From Leucobacter chironomi DSM 19883 (GTDB lineage: Bacteria; Actinomycetota; Actinomycetes; Actinomycetales; Microbacteriaceae), in the NCBI RefSeq assembly GCF_000421845.1, contig NZ_ATXU01000010.1, positions 27,365-91,364 on the forward strand: DNA of 64,000 bases. Direction: 5' to 3'. Each line of letters begins with the position of its first letter. Position 1 is the stretch's first letter. The position numbers and the translations under genes were made by a program. Below the pieces are notes generated by a model. That model was not told the origin of the DNA, did no database searches, and saw nothing but the letters and a program-made list of their open reading frames with translations. This document shows, piece by piece, positions 7,151 to 17,206 of this stretch.

Positions 7151-7954
7151 ATGAGCACGAACGGCTCCCCCGATGATCTCCGCCCGCACGCCGAGCCCGC
7201 CGAGGGGCGGCCGTTCCCGGAGCCCGACCGCTTCTCGCTCCCGCTGCTCGCAGACGCGCTCGATCACGCCCACGACCAGCCCGGTGGCGAGCCGGTCGCG
7301 GCACCGGGCGCCGAGCCGAAGCCCCGCTGGCGGGGCTGGATCCACGCCGGCATGTTCCCCGTGGCGATCGCCGCGGGCATCGTGCTCATCTCGCTCGCGC
7401 ACGGCCCGGTCGCGAAGTGGGCGTCGGTCGTCTACACGCTGTCGAGCATGCTGCTCTTCGGGGTCTCGGCGCTGTACCACCGCTTCAACTGGAAGCCCAG
7501 CACGAAGCAGGTGTTCCGCCGCCTCGACCACGCCAACATCTTCCTGCTGATCGCGGGCACCTACACCCCGATCGCGCTGCTCGCGCTGCCGCTCGACAAG
7601 GGCGTGCTGCTGTTGGTGCTCGTGTGGGCGGGCGCGCTGCTCGGCATCGGGTTCCGGGTGTTCTGGATCGGCGCGCCGCGCTGGCTCTACGTGCCCCTGT
7701 ACGTGCTGCTCGGCTGGGCGGCCGTGATGTTCCTGGTCGACATCTATCACGCGAGCCCGGCCGCGATGGTGCTCGTGATCGTGGGCGGTCTGCTCTACAC
7801 GCTCGGCTCGGTGGTCTACGGTCTCAAACGACCGAACCCGGTGCCCGGCGTGTTCGGCTTCCACGAGATCTTCCACGCGCTGACGGTGCTCGCGTTCCTG
7901 TGCCACTGGACCGCCGCGCTGCTCGTGGCGCTCGACCCCGTCTACCTGCGGTAG
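7151..7954 (+). CDS. Hemolysin III family (PAQR) membrane protein
   Basis: Seven-helix membrane protein of 267 aa in the hemolysin III/PAQR family, with an unusually long polar N-terminal tail of about 65 aa. Family motifs are SALYHRFNW, LDHANIFLLIAGTYTP and FGFHEIFHALTVLAFLCHW, which carry the conserved His/Asp residues thought to bind metal. The family name comes from a Bacillus cereus protein; most members have no proven haemolytic activity. ATG 7151 follows a TACACT hexamer (7139-7144) by exactly 6 nt, with no ribosome-binding site, which suggests leaderless expression. A parS-like sequence lies just downstream. Confidence 0.9.
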   Translation: MSTNGSPDDLRPHAEPAEGRPFPEPDRFSLPLLADALDHAHDQPGGEPVAAPGAEPKPRWRGWIHAGMFPVAIAAGIVLISLAHGPVAKWASVVYTLSSMLLFGVSALYHRFNWKPSTKQVFRRLDHANIFLLIAGTYTPIALLALPLDKGVLLLVLVWAGALLGIGFRVFWIGAPRWLYVPLYVLLGWAAVMFLVDIYHASPAAMVLVIVGGLLYTLGSVVYGLKRPNPVPGVFGFHEIFHALTVLAFLCHWTAALLVALDPVYLR

Positions 7955-7991
7955 CTCGGGGCGGATCAGAACCTCCTGCGCCGTTCACGAG

Positions 7992-8007
7992 TGTTTCATG
8001 TGAAACA
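7992..8007. other. parS-like ParB-binding site
   Basis: TGTTTCATGTGAAACA matches 15 of 16 positions of the bacterial parS consensus TGTTTCACGTGAAACA (one C to T at the centre). It lies in the short gap between the convergent hemolysin III and recQ genes. parS sites bind ParB and usually cluster within a few hundred kb of oriC. A chance palindrome or small terminator is the alternative. Confidence 0.6.
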
Positions 8008-8060
8008 CCTCGCACGCGACGGCCGCCCCGAAGTGGGCTCGACCGCCGAGGCCGAGCCGA

Positions 8061-10163
<2,103 letters not shown>

Positions 10164-10169
10164 GCGGCT

Positions 10170-10430
10170 TCAGCCTCGCTGATCGGATTCGGGATCGCGA
10201 TCCGGCTCCTCGCCGCTCTCCTCCGAGCCGAGCTCCCGCTCGATCTCCTCGCGCACCTGGTGCCGGTACGCGTTGCGGCGCAGACGACCCACGAGCAGGA
10301 AGCCGAGCACGATGATGCCCGCCGCCATGAGACCCGTGAACACGAAGCCCTCGAACCCCGGCGTCACCTTGTTGGGGTCGAACTCCGTGCTCTCCTCGGC
10401 GACTCGCGCCACCACACTCCACACGCTCAC
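10170..10430 (-). CDS. Small single-pass membrane protein
   Basis: Conserved-looking small protein of 86 aa, not assigned to a named family. It has one hydrophobic helix (FTGLMAAGIIVLGFLLVG, about residues 32-49) followed by a basic stretch and a charged, acidic C-terminal tail. The GTG start at 10430 overlaps the mca stop in a GTGA arrangement, and AGGAGG lies a few bases upstream, so it is probably translationally coupled to mca. Function unknown. Confidence 0.75.
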   Translation of the reverse strand: MSVWSVVARVAEESTEFDPNKVTPGFEGFVFTGLMAAGIIVLGFLLVGRLRRNAYRHQVREEIERELGSEESGEEPDRDPESDQRG

Positions 10431-11293
10431 GCGCCCTCCTCGATTCCTTGAAACAGATCGGCCTCGAACTCGCTCGTCGCCACGCGCGACGCCGCGAGCC
10501 GGTAGTCCTCGAACGGCCACGCCTGGCGCTGCAGCTCGTTCGGCCAGAAGAAGAACGCGCTGTCGGGCGGCACCTGGCTCGCGTGCGCGCGCAGCGCCTC
10601 ATCGCGCTGCTCGAAGAAGCGGCCCACCTCGATCTTCGCCGTGCCCCGGTAGGCGCGCCGCGACATCCACTCCCGCAGCTCCGCGAACTGCCCGATCAGC
10701 GGCGACTCCGGCTCGTGATCGACCAGCCACTGGTACACGGTGGTGACGCGCTCGGCGTTGAAGATCTCTTCGTAGTAGAGCTTCTTGATGCTCCACGGCG
10801 CGCCCGCATCGGGGTAGGCGCTCGCATCGCCCGAGCGCTCCCAGGCGATGCGGCTCACCTCGTGGCAGCGAATGTGATCCGGGTGCGGATAGCCGCCCTG
10901 CTCGTTGTAGGTGATCATGACGTGAGGGCGGAACTCGCGCACCAGCCGCACCAGCGCTTCCGCGGAGACCTCGGCAGGGATGTGCGCGAACGACCCCGCG
11001 GGCACCGGGTCGCCCTCGGCGGGCAGCCCCGAATCCTGATAGCCCAGCCAACGGTGCTCGAAGCCGATGATGCGCTGCGCGCCCGCCATCTCGTCTCGTC
11101 GCAGCCCGGCGAGGTCGCGCCGGCTCTTCGGATCGCGCGCCACCAGCTCATTGAGCACGTCGCCGCGCTCACCGCCGGTGCAGCTGACGATCAGCACCTC
11201 GACGCCCTGGTCGAGATAGTGCGCGTAGGTCGCCGCGCCCTTGCTCGACTCGTCGTCGGGGTGGGCGTGCACCGCGATCAGTCGAAGGGTCAT
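10427..11293 (-). CDS. mca: Mycothiol S-conjugate amidase
   Basis: Mca, 288 aa, a zinc amidase of the LmbE/PIG-L family that cleaves mycothiol S-conjugates so that toxic electrophiles leave the cell as mercapturic acids. The zinc-binding AHPDDES motif starts near residue 9, SCTGGERGD follows, and YPHPDHIRCHE carries the third His ligand. Length and motifs fit Mca rather than the deacetylase MshB, although the two are close paralogues. ATG 11293 has AGAGGA 4 nt upstream. Its presence shows that the organism makes mycothiol. It is divergent from a DUF4307 gene, a common actinobacterial arrangement. Confidence 0.92.
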   Translation of the reverse strand: MTLRLIAVHAHPDDESSKGAATYAHYLDQGVEVLIVSCTGGERGDVLNELVARDPKSRRDLAGLRRDEMAGAQRIIGFEHRWLGYQDSGLPAEGDPVPAGSFAHIPAEVSAEALVRLVREFRPHVMITYNEQGGYPHPDHIRCHEVSRIAWERSGDASAYPDAGAPWSIKKLYYEEIFNAERVTTVYQWLVDHEPESPLIGQFAELREWMSRRAYRGTAKIEVGRFFEQRDEALRAHASQVPPDSAFFFWPNELQRQAWPFEDYRLAASRVATSEFEADLFQGIEEGA

Positions 11294-11377
11294 GCGGTCC
11301 TCTCACGTGCTTCCCGGGCTCACCCCGGTACGCTGGCAACGACTACACAGTTTACCCAGTGCGCATCGGAGGTTCCC

Positions 11378-11836
11378 GTGTCGGAGGCTGCATCCGCGCA
11401 CCCGTCGACCCCCGGCGCCGCGGCCGAACCGGCCGCGCAGCCCGCGCAGTCGCTCGAGGACCGCTACGGCACCGGCCGTCGTCGCAGCATCGACCGGCGC
11501 TTCGGCTGGATCGCGGCGGCGCTGCTGCTGCTCGCGGGCGTCGTCTATCTGCTCTTCAGTGGCTGGCAGAGCACGAACCGCGTCTCCTGGCAGGACATCG
11601 GTTTCACCCGCGCCAGCGACTTCGCCCTCGACGTCAAGTTCGAGGTGAGCGCGCCGCCGAGCACCCCGGTCGCCTGCGCGGTGGAAGCCCTCAACACCTC
11701 GAAGGCCACCGTCGGCTGGAAGGTCGTGGAGCTGCCGGTCACCGACGAGCACACCCACACCGTCACCACCCGCCTCATCACCACCAACCCCGCGACCGCC
11801 GCATCGGTGCGCGACTGCTGGGTGATCGAGCAATAA
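11378..11836 (+). CDS. DUF4307 membrane protein
   Basis: DUF4307-family protein of 152 aa: a disordered Ala/Pro-rich N-terminus, LEDRYGTGRR, one transmembrane helix (WIAAALLLLAGVVYLLFSG, about 51-69) and an outside C-terminal beta domain with two Cys (VACAVEAL and RDCWVIEQ) that could form a disulfide. The GTG start at 11378 has CGGAGG about 5 nt upstream. Proteins of this family are usually found beside mca and greA in actinobacteria, as here; the function is unknown. Confidence 0.85.
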   Translation: MSEAASAHPSTPGAAAEPAAQPAQSLEDRYGTGRRRSIDRRFGWIAAALLLLAGVVYLLFSGWQSTNRVSWQDIGFTRASDFALDVKFEVSAPPSTPVACAVEALNTSKATVGWKVVELPVTDEHTHTVTTRLITTNPATAASVRDCWVIEQ

Positions 11837-11994
11837 CCGGGAGTCCGGCTTCCGCCCCGCGCGGCGGCGACGCTGATATCCTGGAGGTTGCGCCCTGATC
11901 TCGTCGGGGCGTTGCGTGTATCCCTGCGCATCCCCGCGCACGGCCCCGGCGGCGCACCGCACCGACGGGCACAACCAAGGAAACGAGGATCGAC

Positions 11995-12480
11995 ATGGCC
12001 GAGCCCACCCAGACCTGGCTGACTCAAGACGCCTACGATCGACTCAAGGCCGAACTGGACGAACTCTCGGGCCCGGGTCGCAAGGACATCGCAGCGCGCA
12101 TCGAGGCCGCTCGCGAAGAAGGCGATCTCAAGGAGAACGGCGGCTACCACGCCGCGAAGGACGAGCAGGGCAAGATGGAGGCGCGCATCCGCGACCTGGA
12201 GGAGCTGCTGAAGCACTCCGTCGTGGGCGAGGCCCCCGAGGCGAGCGGCGTGGTCGAGGTCGGCACCGTCGTCACCGCTGAGATCTTCGGCGACGAGGAG
12301 CGCTTCCTGCTCGGCAGCCGCGAGCTCGCCGACGGCTCCGACCTCGACATCTACAGCGCCGAGAGCCCGCTCGGCCTCGCCATCATCGGCATGGGCATCG
12401 GCGACGAGACCAGCTACTCGGCGCCCAACGGCAACCGGATCCCGGTGAAGATCCTCGCGGTCGACACCTACACCGGCTGA
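11995..12480 (+). CDS. greA: Transcription elongation factor GreA
   Basis: GreA, 161 aa, rescues backtracked RNA polymerase by stimulating cleavage of the nascent RNA in the secondary channel. The N-terminal coiled coil (about 1-78) carries the acidic tip in EEGDLKENGGYHAAKDE, and the C-terminal FKBP-like domain ends with NGNRIPVKILAV. ATG 11995 is preceded by AAGGAAACGAGG. A TATCCT hexamer at 11876-11881 is a possible -10 for this gene. A long inverted repeat (family A) follows its stop. Confidence 0.95.
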   Translation: MAEPTQTWLTQDAYDRLKAELDELSGPGRKDIAARIEAAREEGDLKENGGYHAAKDEQGKMEARIRDLEELLKHSVVGEAPEASGVVEVGTVVTAEIFGDEERFLLGSRELADGSDLDIYSAESPLGLAIIGMGIGDETSYSAPNGNRIPVKILAVDTYTG

Positions 12481-12532
12481 GCAACCCCCCTGCCCCCGCG
12501 CCCTCTACCCCCCTACCTTCTGCCCCTGTACC

Positions 12533-12619
12533 CCGCAGCTCAAGGCGTGGATCGCAGCTCAGGCGGAGGCTTTCAGCGAGAACCTCCGCCTGAGCTGCGA
12601 TCTCCGCCCTGAACTGCGG
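12533..12619. repeat. Family A inverted repeat, copy 1
   Basis: 37-nt arms (12533-12569 and 12583-12619) are reverse complements with a few mismatches around a 13-nt loop. The core GATCGCAGCTCAGGCGGAG recurs at four other places in the window. This copy lies between the convergent greA and TSUP permease genes. No T-run follows, so it is as likely a REP/MITE-type element as a terminator. Confidence 0.9.
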
Positions 12620-12657
12620 CCGCGGGTGGGATCGGGGCGGGGCGCAAGAGTGGCCCC

Positions 12658-13461
12658 TCAGGCGAAGTTCTCGTGCCACACGTCGAAGCCGAGCTTCACG
12701 ATCAGCACGCCCACCACCACGAGGAACAGCACGCGCACGAACCGCACGCCCCGAGCGATCGCCATGCGCGAGCCGATGAAGCTGCCGGCGACGTTCGCGA
12801 TCCCCATCAGCAGCCCCAGCGGCCACAGCACCGCGCCGAGCGGGATGAAGAAAAGCAGCGCGCCCAGATTCGTGGCGAAGTTGACGATCTTCGCCTGCGC
12901 GCTCGCCCGCAGGAAGTCGTAGCCGAGCAGGCCGACGAGCGCGATCACGAGGAAGGTGCCGGTGCCCGGGCCCAGCACCCCGTCGTAGAAGCCGATCGCC
13001 GCGCCCGTCGCGCCGGCGATGACGACGTGGCGACGCCCCCGATGCTTGAGGCGCGTCACCGCGCCGAGCGCGGGCTTGAACAGGGTGATGAGCGCCACCG
13101 CGATCAGGGCGACCACGATGATCGGTTTGAAGAGCGCCGCGGGCAGGAAGGCGGCGACGGTCGCCCCGCCGAACGCTCCGAGCAGCGCGATCCCGGCCAT
13201 CGGCAGCACCGTGCGCAGGCCGGGCCGCACCCGCCGGGCGTAGGTGACACTGCTGGTCGCGGTGCCGAAGACCGACGCGAGCTTGTTCGTGGCGAGCGCC
13301 TGCACGGGGGTGATGCCGGGCACGAGCAGCAGGGCCGGCAGCTGGATCAGCCCGCCCCCGCCGACCACGGCGTCGATCCAGCCCGCGGCGAAGGCCGCGA
13401 CGAGCAGCAGCAGCAGGGTCGTCCAATCAGCGCCCTCGGGCACGAACGCGATCTCGGTCAC
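12658..13461 (-). CDS. TSUP (TauE/SafE) family permease
   Basis: Integral membrane protein of 267 aa with about eight hydrophobic segments, TauE/SafE (TSUP) family. It carries the family pattern AGWIDAVVGGGGLIQLPALLL near the N-terminus and the pseudo-repeat GAAIGFYDGVLGPGTGTFLV in the second half. Members move sulfite, sulfonates or other small anions; the substrate here is unknown. The GTG at 13461 is preferred because GAGAGG lies 8 nt upstream; a GTG at 13467 would be too close. Copies of the family A inverted repeat lie on both sides of the gene. Confidence 0.85.
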   Translation of the reverse strand: MTEIAFVPEGADWTTLLLLLVAAFAAGWIDAVVGGGGLIQLPALLLVPGITPVQALATNKLASVFGTATSSVTYARRVRPGLRTVLPMAGIALLGAFGGATVAAFLPAALFKPIIVVALIAVALITLFKPALGAVTRLKHRGRRHVVIAGATGAAIGFYDGVLGPGTGTFLVIALVGLLGYDFLRASAQAKIVNFATNLGALLFFIPLGAVLWPLGLLMGIANVAGSFIGSRMAIARGVRFVRVLFLVVVGVLIVKLGFDVWHENFA

Positions 13462-13519
13462 CAGCACACCCTCTCACATCGCGGCCCCGCCTCGCCGCTC
13501 GGCCGCCGTTCAGCACGTG

Positions 13520-13572
13520 GATCGCAGCTCAGGCGGAGGTTCTCGCCGAGAACCTCCGCCTGAGCTGCGATC
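13520..13572. repeat. Family A inverted repeat, copy 2
   Basis: Perfect 25-bp arms (13520-13544 and 13548-13572) with a 3-nt loop; the weaker outer arms extend a little further. It lies between the start of the TSUP gene and the stop of the next leftward operon. Core identical to copy 1. Confidence 0.9.
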
Positions 13573-13607
13573 TCCTTCTCGACTGGAGAGGCGGGGAGGG
13601 GCGCCGC

Positions 13608-14528
13608 CTATCTGCCCTGAGTCGCAATCACCTCGGTGGTCGTGCCCGCCTCGTGCAGCCGGGGGTCACCCGGCTGCACGGGCACCGTCTCCGTCGGGGT
13701 GCCGGCAGCACCGCCCTTGGCCTTGGGGCTCTTGCGCATGCGGATCTCGAACCACTTCGCCAGACCCGAGAGGATCAGGCACATGATGATGTAGATGCCG
13801 CCGATGACGAAGGCCGACTGCAGCAGTGGACGCCCGAACTGCACATTGCTGCTGAGCTGCTTCGCGAGATACAACAGCTCCGGGTAGGTGATGATGAAGC
13901 CGAGCGCCGTGTCCTTCATGGTCACGACGAGCTGCGCGACGATCACGGGCAGCATGGCCCGCACCGCCTGCGGCAGCAGGACGAGCCGCATCACGCCGCT
14001 CTTGCGCAGGCCGATCGCGTATCCGGCCTCCTTCTGCCCGCGCGGCAGTGCTTCGATGCCGGCGCGAAGCGCCTCGGCGAGCACGGATCCGTTGTAGACC
14101 ACGAGGGCGATGACCACGGCCCAGTAGGGCTCCATGCGCACTCCGATCGACGGCAGACCGTAGTAGAGCAGCATCATCATGACCAGCACCGGCACCGCGC
14201 GGAAGATCTCGGTGACCCCCATGAAGGGCCCGCGCACCCACCGGTGGTCCGAGAGGCGGCCGATCGCGAGCACGAAGCCGACCACGATGCTCAGCACTGC
14301 CGCGAGGCCGAAGGCGGCGAGCGTCTTGCCGAGCGCGGCGAGGATCTGCTCCCAGATCGCGGTGTAGGTGAAGAGCCCCCACTTCGTCGCGGAGAACTGC
14401 CCGGAGAGCGCCAAGCGGTAGATGAGGAACGCCGCCAGTGCGCCGATCACCACGACCGTGGCGACCGCGATCAGGCGATTGCGCAGGATCGCCCTCGGCC
14501 CCGGAACGTCGTACAGCACGGAAGTCAT
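13608..14528 (-). CDS. gluD: Glutamate-type amino acid ABC transporter permease (GluD-like)
   Basis: Inner-membrane permease of a polar amino acid importer, 306 aa. It has a binding-protein-dependent transport domain with the EAA-loop segment EALRAGIEALPRGQKEAGYA followed by GLRKSGVMRLVLLPQA. About five to six helices are followed by a hydrophilic C-terminal tail. ATG 14528 overlaps the stop of gluC as ATGA, so the two are translationally coupled. Gene order (ATPase, lipoprotein, permease, permease) is that of corynebacterial gluABCD. The specificity for glutamate is inferred from that order and from similarity; other acidic or polar amino acids are possible. Confidence 0.85.
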   Translation of the reverse strand: MTSVLYDVPGPRAILRNRLIAVATVVVIGALAAFLIYRLALSGQFSATKWGLFTYTAIWEQILAALGKTLAAFGLAAVLSIVVGFVLAIGRLSDHRWVRGPFMGVTEIFRAVPVLVMMMLLYYGLPSIGVRMEPYWAVVIALVVYNGSVLAEALRAGIEALPRGQKEAGYAIGLRKSGVMRLVLLPQAVRAMLPVIVAQLVVTMKDTALGFIITYPELLYLAKQLSSNVQFGRPLLQSAFVIGGIYIIMCLILSGLAKWFEIRMRKSPKAKGGAAGTPTETVPVQPGDPRLHEAGTTTEVIATQGR

Positions 14529-15181
14529 CGGATGATCCTCCACTTCTTCTCGAGACGGTTCTGCGCGAAGCTCAGGATGAACACGAGCACCACGAAGACG
14601 AGCGCGACCCAGAGCAGCACCTCCATCGGGCTGCCGGGGCGCCCGGCGGAATCATTGATCGTGGCGCGCAGCGCCGCGAGCTCGGCGACCGAGAAGCCGG
14701 CCGCGACGGTCGTGTTCTTCAGCAGCGCGATGAAGACGCTCATCATCGGAGGCACCACCGAGCGGAACGCCTGCGGCAGCACCACGAGGCCCATGACCTG
14801 CCCGAACGGCAGGCCGATCGCCCGAGCGGCCTCGGCCTGCCCCACCGGTACCGTGTTGATCCCGGCGCGCAGCACCTCGGCGACATAGGTCGCCGTGTAG
14901 ATGCCGATGGCGAGGATGCCGAGCACCAGGGTGCTCATCTTCGGGAGCCCGAGCGCGGGGTACCCGAGGACGAAGAAGAAGAAGACCAGCGTCAGCGGCG
15001 TGTTGCGGATGATGTTCACGTAGACGGTGCCCACACCCCGCGCGATCGGCACGGGCGAGACCCGCATGGCGCCGACGACGACGCCGAGCACCAGGGCGAG
15101 CGCCCCGCCCCCGAAGAACACCAGCAGGGTGTTCTTGATCGCGGTCCCCCAGAGATCGAGGTTCCCGAAGATGACGTCCAT
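14525..15181 (-). CDS. gluC: Glutamate-type amino acid ABC transporter permease (GluC-like)
   Basis: Second permease of the polar amino acid importer, 218 aa, with about five helices and the conserved EVLRAGINTVPVGQAEAARA loop that contacts the ATPase. ATG 15181 is preceded by a strong AGGAGGGGAAGG. It lies between the binding lipoprotein and the second permease and overlaps the latter by 4 nt. Confidence 0.88.
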   Translation of the reverse strand: MDVIFGNLDLWGTAIKNTLLVFFGGGALALVLGVVVGAMRVSPVPIARGVGTVYVNIIRNTPLTLVFFFFVLGYPALGLPKMSTLVLGILAIGIYTATYVAEVLRAGINTVPVGQAEAARAIGLPFGQVMGLVVLPQAFRSVVPPMMSVFIALLKNTTVAAGFSVAELAALRATINDSAGRPGSPMEVLLWVALVFVVLVFILSFAQNRLEKKWRIIR

Positions 15182-15251
15182 GCGCCTTCCCCTCCTGAGC
15201 GAGGGCCGCTGGGGCGGGCGAGTTCACGCCCGCCCCGGCGGCCACCAGCGG

Positions 15252-16163
15252 TTAGTATGCGTCGACCTCGGGCTGCTCGACCGTGATCCCCGAGTTGCCG
15301 AGGTTCTGGTCGAAGATGGCCTGCCAGATGGTGCCGCCGTCGGTGAAGAGGTCGTTGATGTGCGTGCGCAGCACGTCGTCGCCCTTCGGGAGGCCCACAC
15401 CGTAGAGCTCCTCGGTGAAGAGCGGGCCGGTGGTCACCTTGAGGTTGTCGGGGTCCTGAGCGGCATAGCCGATGAGGATCGCCTGATCGGTGGTCACCGC
15501 GTCGACCTGGCCGTTGATCAGGTTTTCGACGCAGGCCGAGTAGAGGTCGAACTCCTGCGTCTTGATCTCGGGGAAGTTCTCCTTGATGTTCTGGATCGGC
15601 GTCGAGCCGGTCGCCGAGCACACGGTCTTGCCCGCGAGCTCTTCGAGCGTCTGGTAGTCCTCGTCGTCGCTGCGCACCAGGAGGCCCTGGCCGGTCACGA
15701 AGTAGGGACCGGCGAAGTCGATGTCCTGCTTGCGCTTGTCGTTGATCGAGTAGGTGCCGACGTAGTAGTCGATGTCGCCGTTCACGATCGCCTGCTCGCG
15801 GTTCGCCGAGGCGATCGCCTTGTACTCGATCTGCTCCTCGTCGAAGCCGAGCGAGGCGGCGATCCAGCGCGAGACGTCGACGTCGAAGCCGCTGCGCTCC
15901 TGGGTGACGTTGTCGAGGTAGCCGAGTCCGGGCTGGTCCTCCTTGACGCCCACGACGACCTTGCCGCGCTCCTCCATCTTGTCGAAGGTGGGGCTGCCCT
16001 CGAGAGTGAAGCCCTCGGCAACCTCCCACGGGGTCTCGCTGGCCGCCGCGGGGGCGTCGTCACTGCCCTCGGTCGCGCCGGGGGCGCCGCTGTTGCAGCC
16101 CGTGAGCGTCAGCGCCGCTGCGGCGAGGAAGCCGAGCGCCGCGAGGGATTTCTTGAAACGCAT
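15252..16163 (-). CDS. gluB: Glutamate-binding lipoprotein of the ABC importer (GluB-like)
   Basis: Extracytoplasmic solute-binding protein (family 3), 303 aa, lipid-anchored: basic start, hydrophobic stretch and lipobox LTGC with Cys23 as the modified residue, then an acidic Ser/Ala/Asp-rich linker. The mature domain has GFDVDVSRWIAASLG, YVGTYSINDKRKQDIDFAGPYF and two Cys (TVCSATGS, YSACVENL) that could pair. Tandem permeases and an ATPase next to it complete the importer. ATG 16163 has a GAAAGGAA-type site upstream. Confidence 0.9.
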   Translation of the reverse strand: MRFKKSLAALGFLAAAALTLTGCNSGAPGATEGSDDAPAAASETPWEVAEGFTLEGSPTFDKMEERGKVVVGVKEDQPGLGYLDNVTQERSGFDVDVSRWIAASLGFDEEQIEYKAIASANREQAIVNGDIDYYVGTYSINDKRKQDIDFAGPYFVTGQGLLVRSDDEDYQTLEELAGKTVCSATGSTPIQNIKENFPEIKTQEFDLYSACVENLINGQVDAVTTDQAILIGYAAQDPDNLKVTTGPLFTEELYGVGLPKGDDVLRTHINDLFTDGGTIWQAIFDQNLGNSGITVEQPEVDAY

Positions 16164-16224
16164 GGGAGTGTTCCTTTCGATCGTTCGGTGGTTCGGGTGG
16201 TCGGGGCGTCCGCGGCCCGGACGG

Positions 16225-16971
16225 TCAGCTGGTGATGAGCTTGGAGAGGAAATCCTTGGCGCGATCGCTCTTCGGGTTGGTGAAGAACTCGTCGGGGGTG
16301 GCCTCCTCCACGATCCGGCCGTCGGCCATGAAGACGACCCGATCCGCCGCCTTCCGCGCGAAGCCCATCTCGTGGGTGACGACGATCATCGTCATTCCTT
16401 CCTTCGCGAGCCCGACCATCACGTCGAGCACCTCGTTGATCATCTCGGGATCGAGGGCGCTCGTGGGCTCGTCGAAGAGCATCACCTTGGGGTGCATCGC
16501 GAGGGAGCGTGCGATGGCGACGCGCTGCTGCTGCCCGCCGGAGAGCTGGGCGGGCAGCTTCGAGGCCTGCTTCTCCACGCCGACACGGGTGAGGAGCTGC
16601 ATCGCCTCGCGCTCGGCATCGGCCCGGCTGAGGCCCCGCACCTTGATAGGGCCGAGGGTGACGTTCTCGAGGATCGTCAGGTGGGCGAAGAGGTTGAACG
16701 ACTGGAACACCATGCCGACCTCGGCGCGCAGCTTCGCGAGCGCCTTCCCCTCGGCGGGCAGCTCCCTGCCGTCGACGCGGATCGAGCCGCTGGTGATGGT
16801 CTCCAGACGGTTGATCGAGCGGCAGAGCGTCGACTTCCCCGAGCCGGAGGGCCCGATGATCACGACCACCTCGCCCGCGTCGATCGTGAGATCGATATCG
16901 GTCAGGGCTTGGAACTCCCCGTAGTGCTTCTGCACGTTCTCCACGACGACAAGCGGTTCGCTCGCACTCAT
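16225..16971 (-). CDS. gluA: Amino acid ABC transporter ATP-binding protein (GluA-like)
   Basis: ATPase of the importer, 248 aa: Walker [11 protein letters not shown]-loop MVFQSFNLF, signature LSGGQQQR, Walker [15 protein letters not shown] and the switch His in VVTHEMGF. The second of two adjacent ATGs (16971) is chosen because GGAG lies about 5 nt before it. It is the first gene of the four-gene importer operon. The probable promoter lies about 130 nt upstream and carries four CTTGAG direct repeats, so expression is likely controlled by the neighbouring OmpR-type regulator. Confidence 0.92.
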   Translation of the reverse strand: MSASEPLVVVENVQKHYGEFQALTDIDLTIDAGEVVVIIGPSGSGKSTLCRSINRLETITSGSIRVDGRELPAEGKALAKLRAEVGMVFQSFNLFAHLTILENVTLGPIKVRGLSRADAEREAMQLLTRVGVEKQASKLPAQLSGGQQQRVAIARSLAMHPKVMLFDEPTSALDPEMINEVLDVMVGLAKEGMTMIVVTHEMGFARKAADRVVFMADGRIVEEATPDEFFTNPKSDRAKDFLSKLITS

Positions 16972-17102
16972 CATGTCTCCACCTCTGGGTCGTGACCTGC
17001 GGCGCGGTGTGCGCGTCGCAGGCGGCTGGCCTGGCTGCAACAGTCCGGCGTGCGCTGGCGACCCGTGTGGGTGGCGGTACATCGTCGAACCGATCGACCC
17101 TT

Positions 17103-17176
17103 ACGCTAGAGAGCCGATCGCGCGCCCGTCAGCCGCCTTGAGGCTTTCTTGAGCGTGCTCTTGAGCACTTCTTGAG
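17103..17176 (-). promoter_or_regulatory. gluA promoter with four OmpR/PhoB-type direct repeats
   Basis: Read leftward: four exact CTCAAG copies (17171-17176, 17160-17165, 17148-17153, 17137-17142; CTTGAG on the plus strand) at 11, 12 and 11 bp steps. A 4-bp gap follows, then a -35-like CTGACG (17127-17132), an 18-bp spacer and a -10-like TAGCGT (17103-17108). Half-sites at one-turn spacing abutting a -35 are the usual layout for activation by an OmpR/PhoB-family regulator; one is encoded at 19549-20220. Confidence 0.75.
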
Positions 17177-17206
17177 GTTCGAGGGGTACGGGCGCGATCG
17201 GCACCG

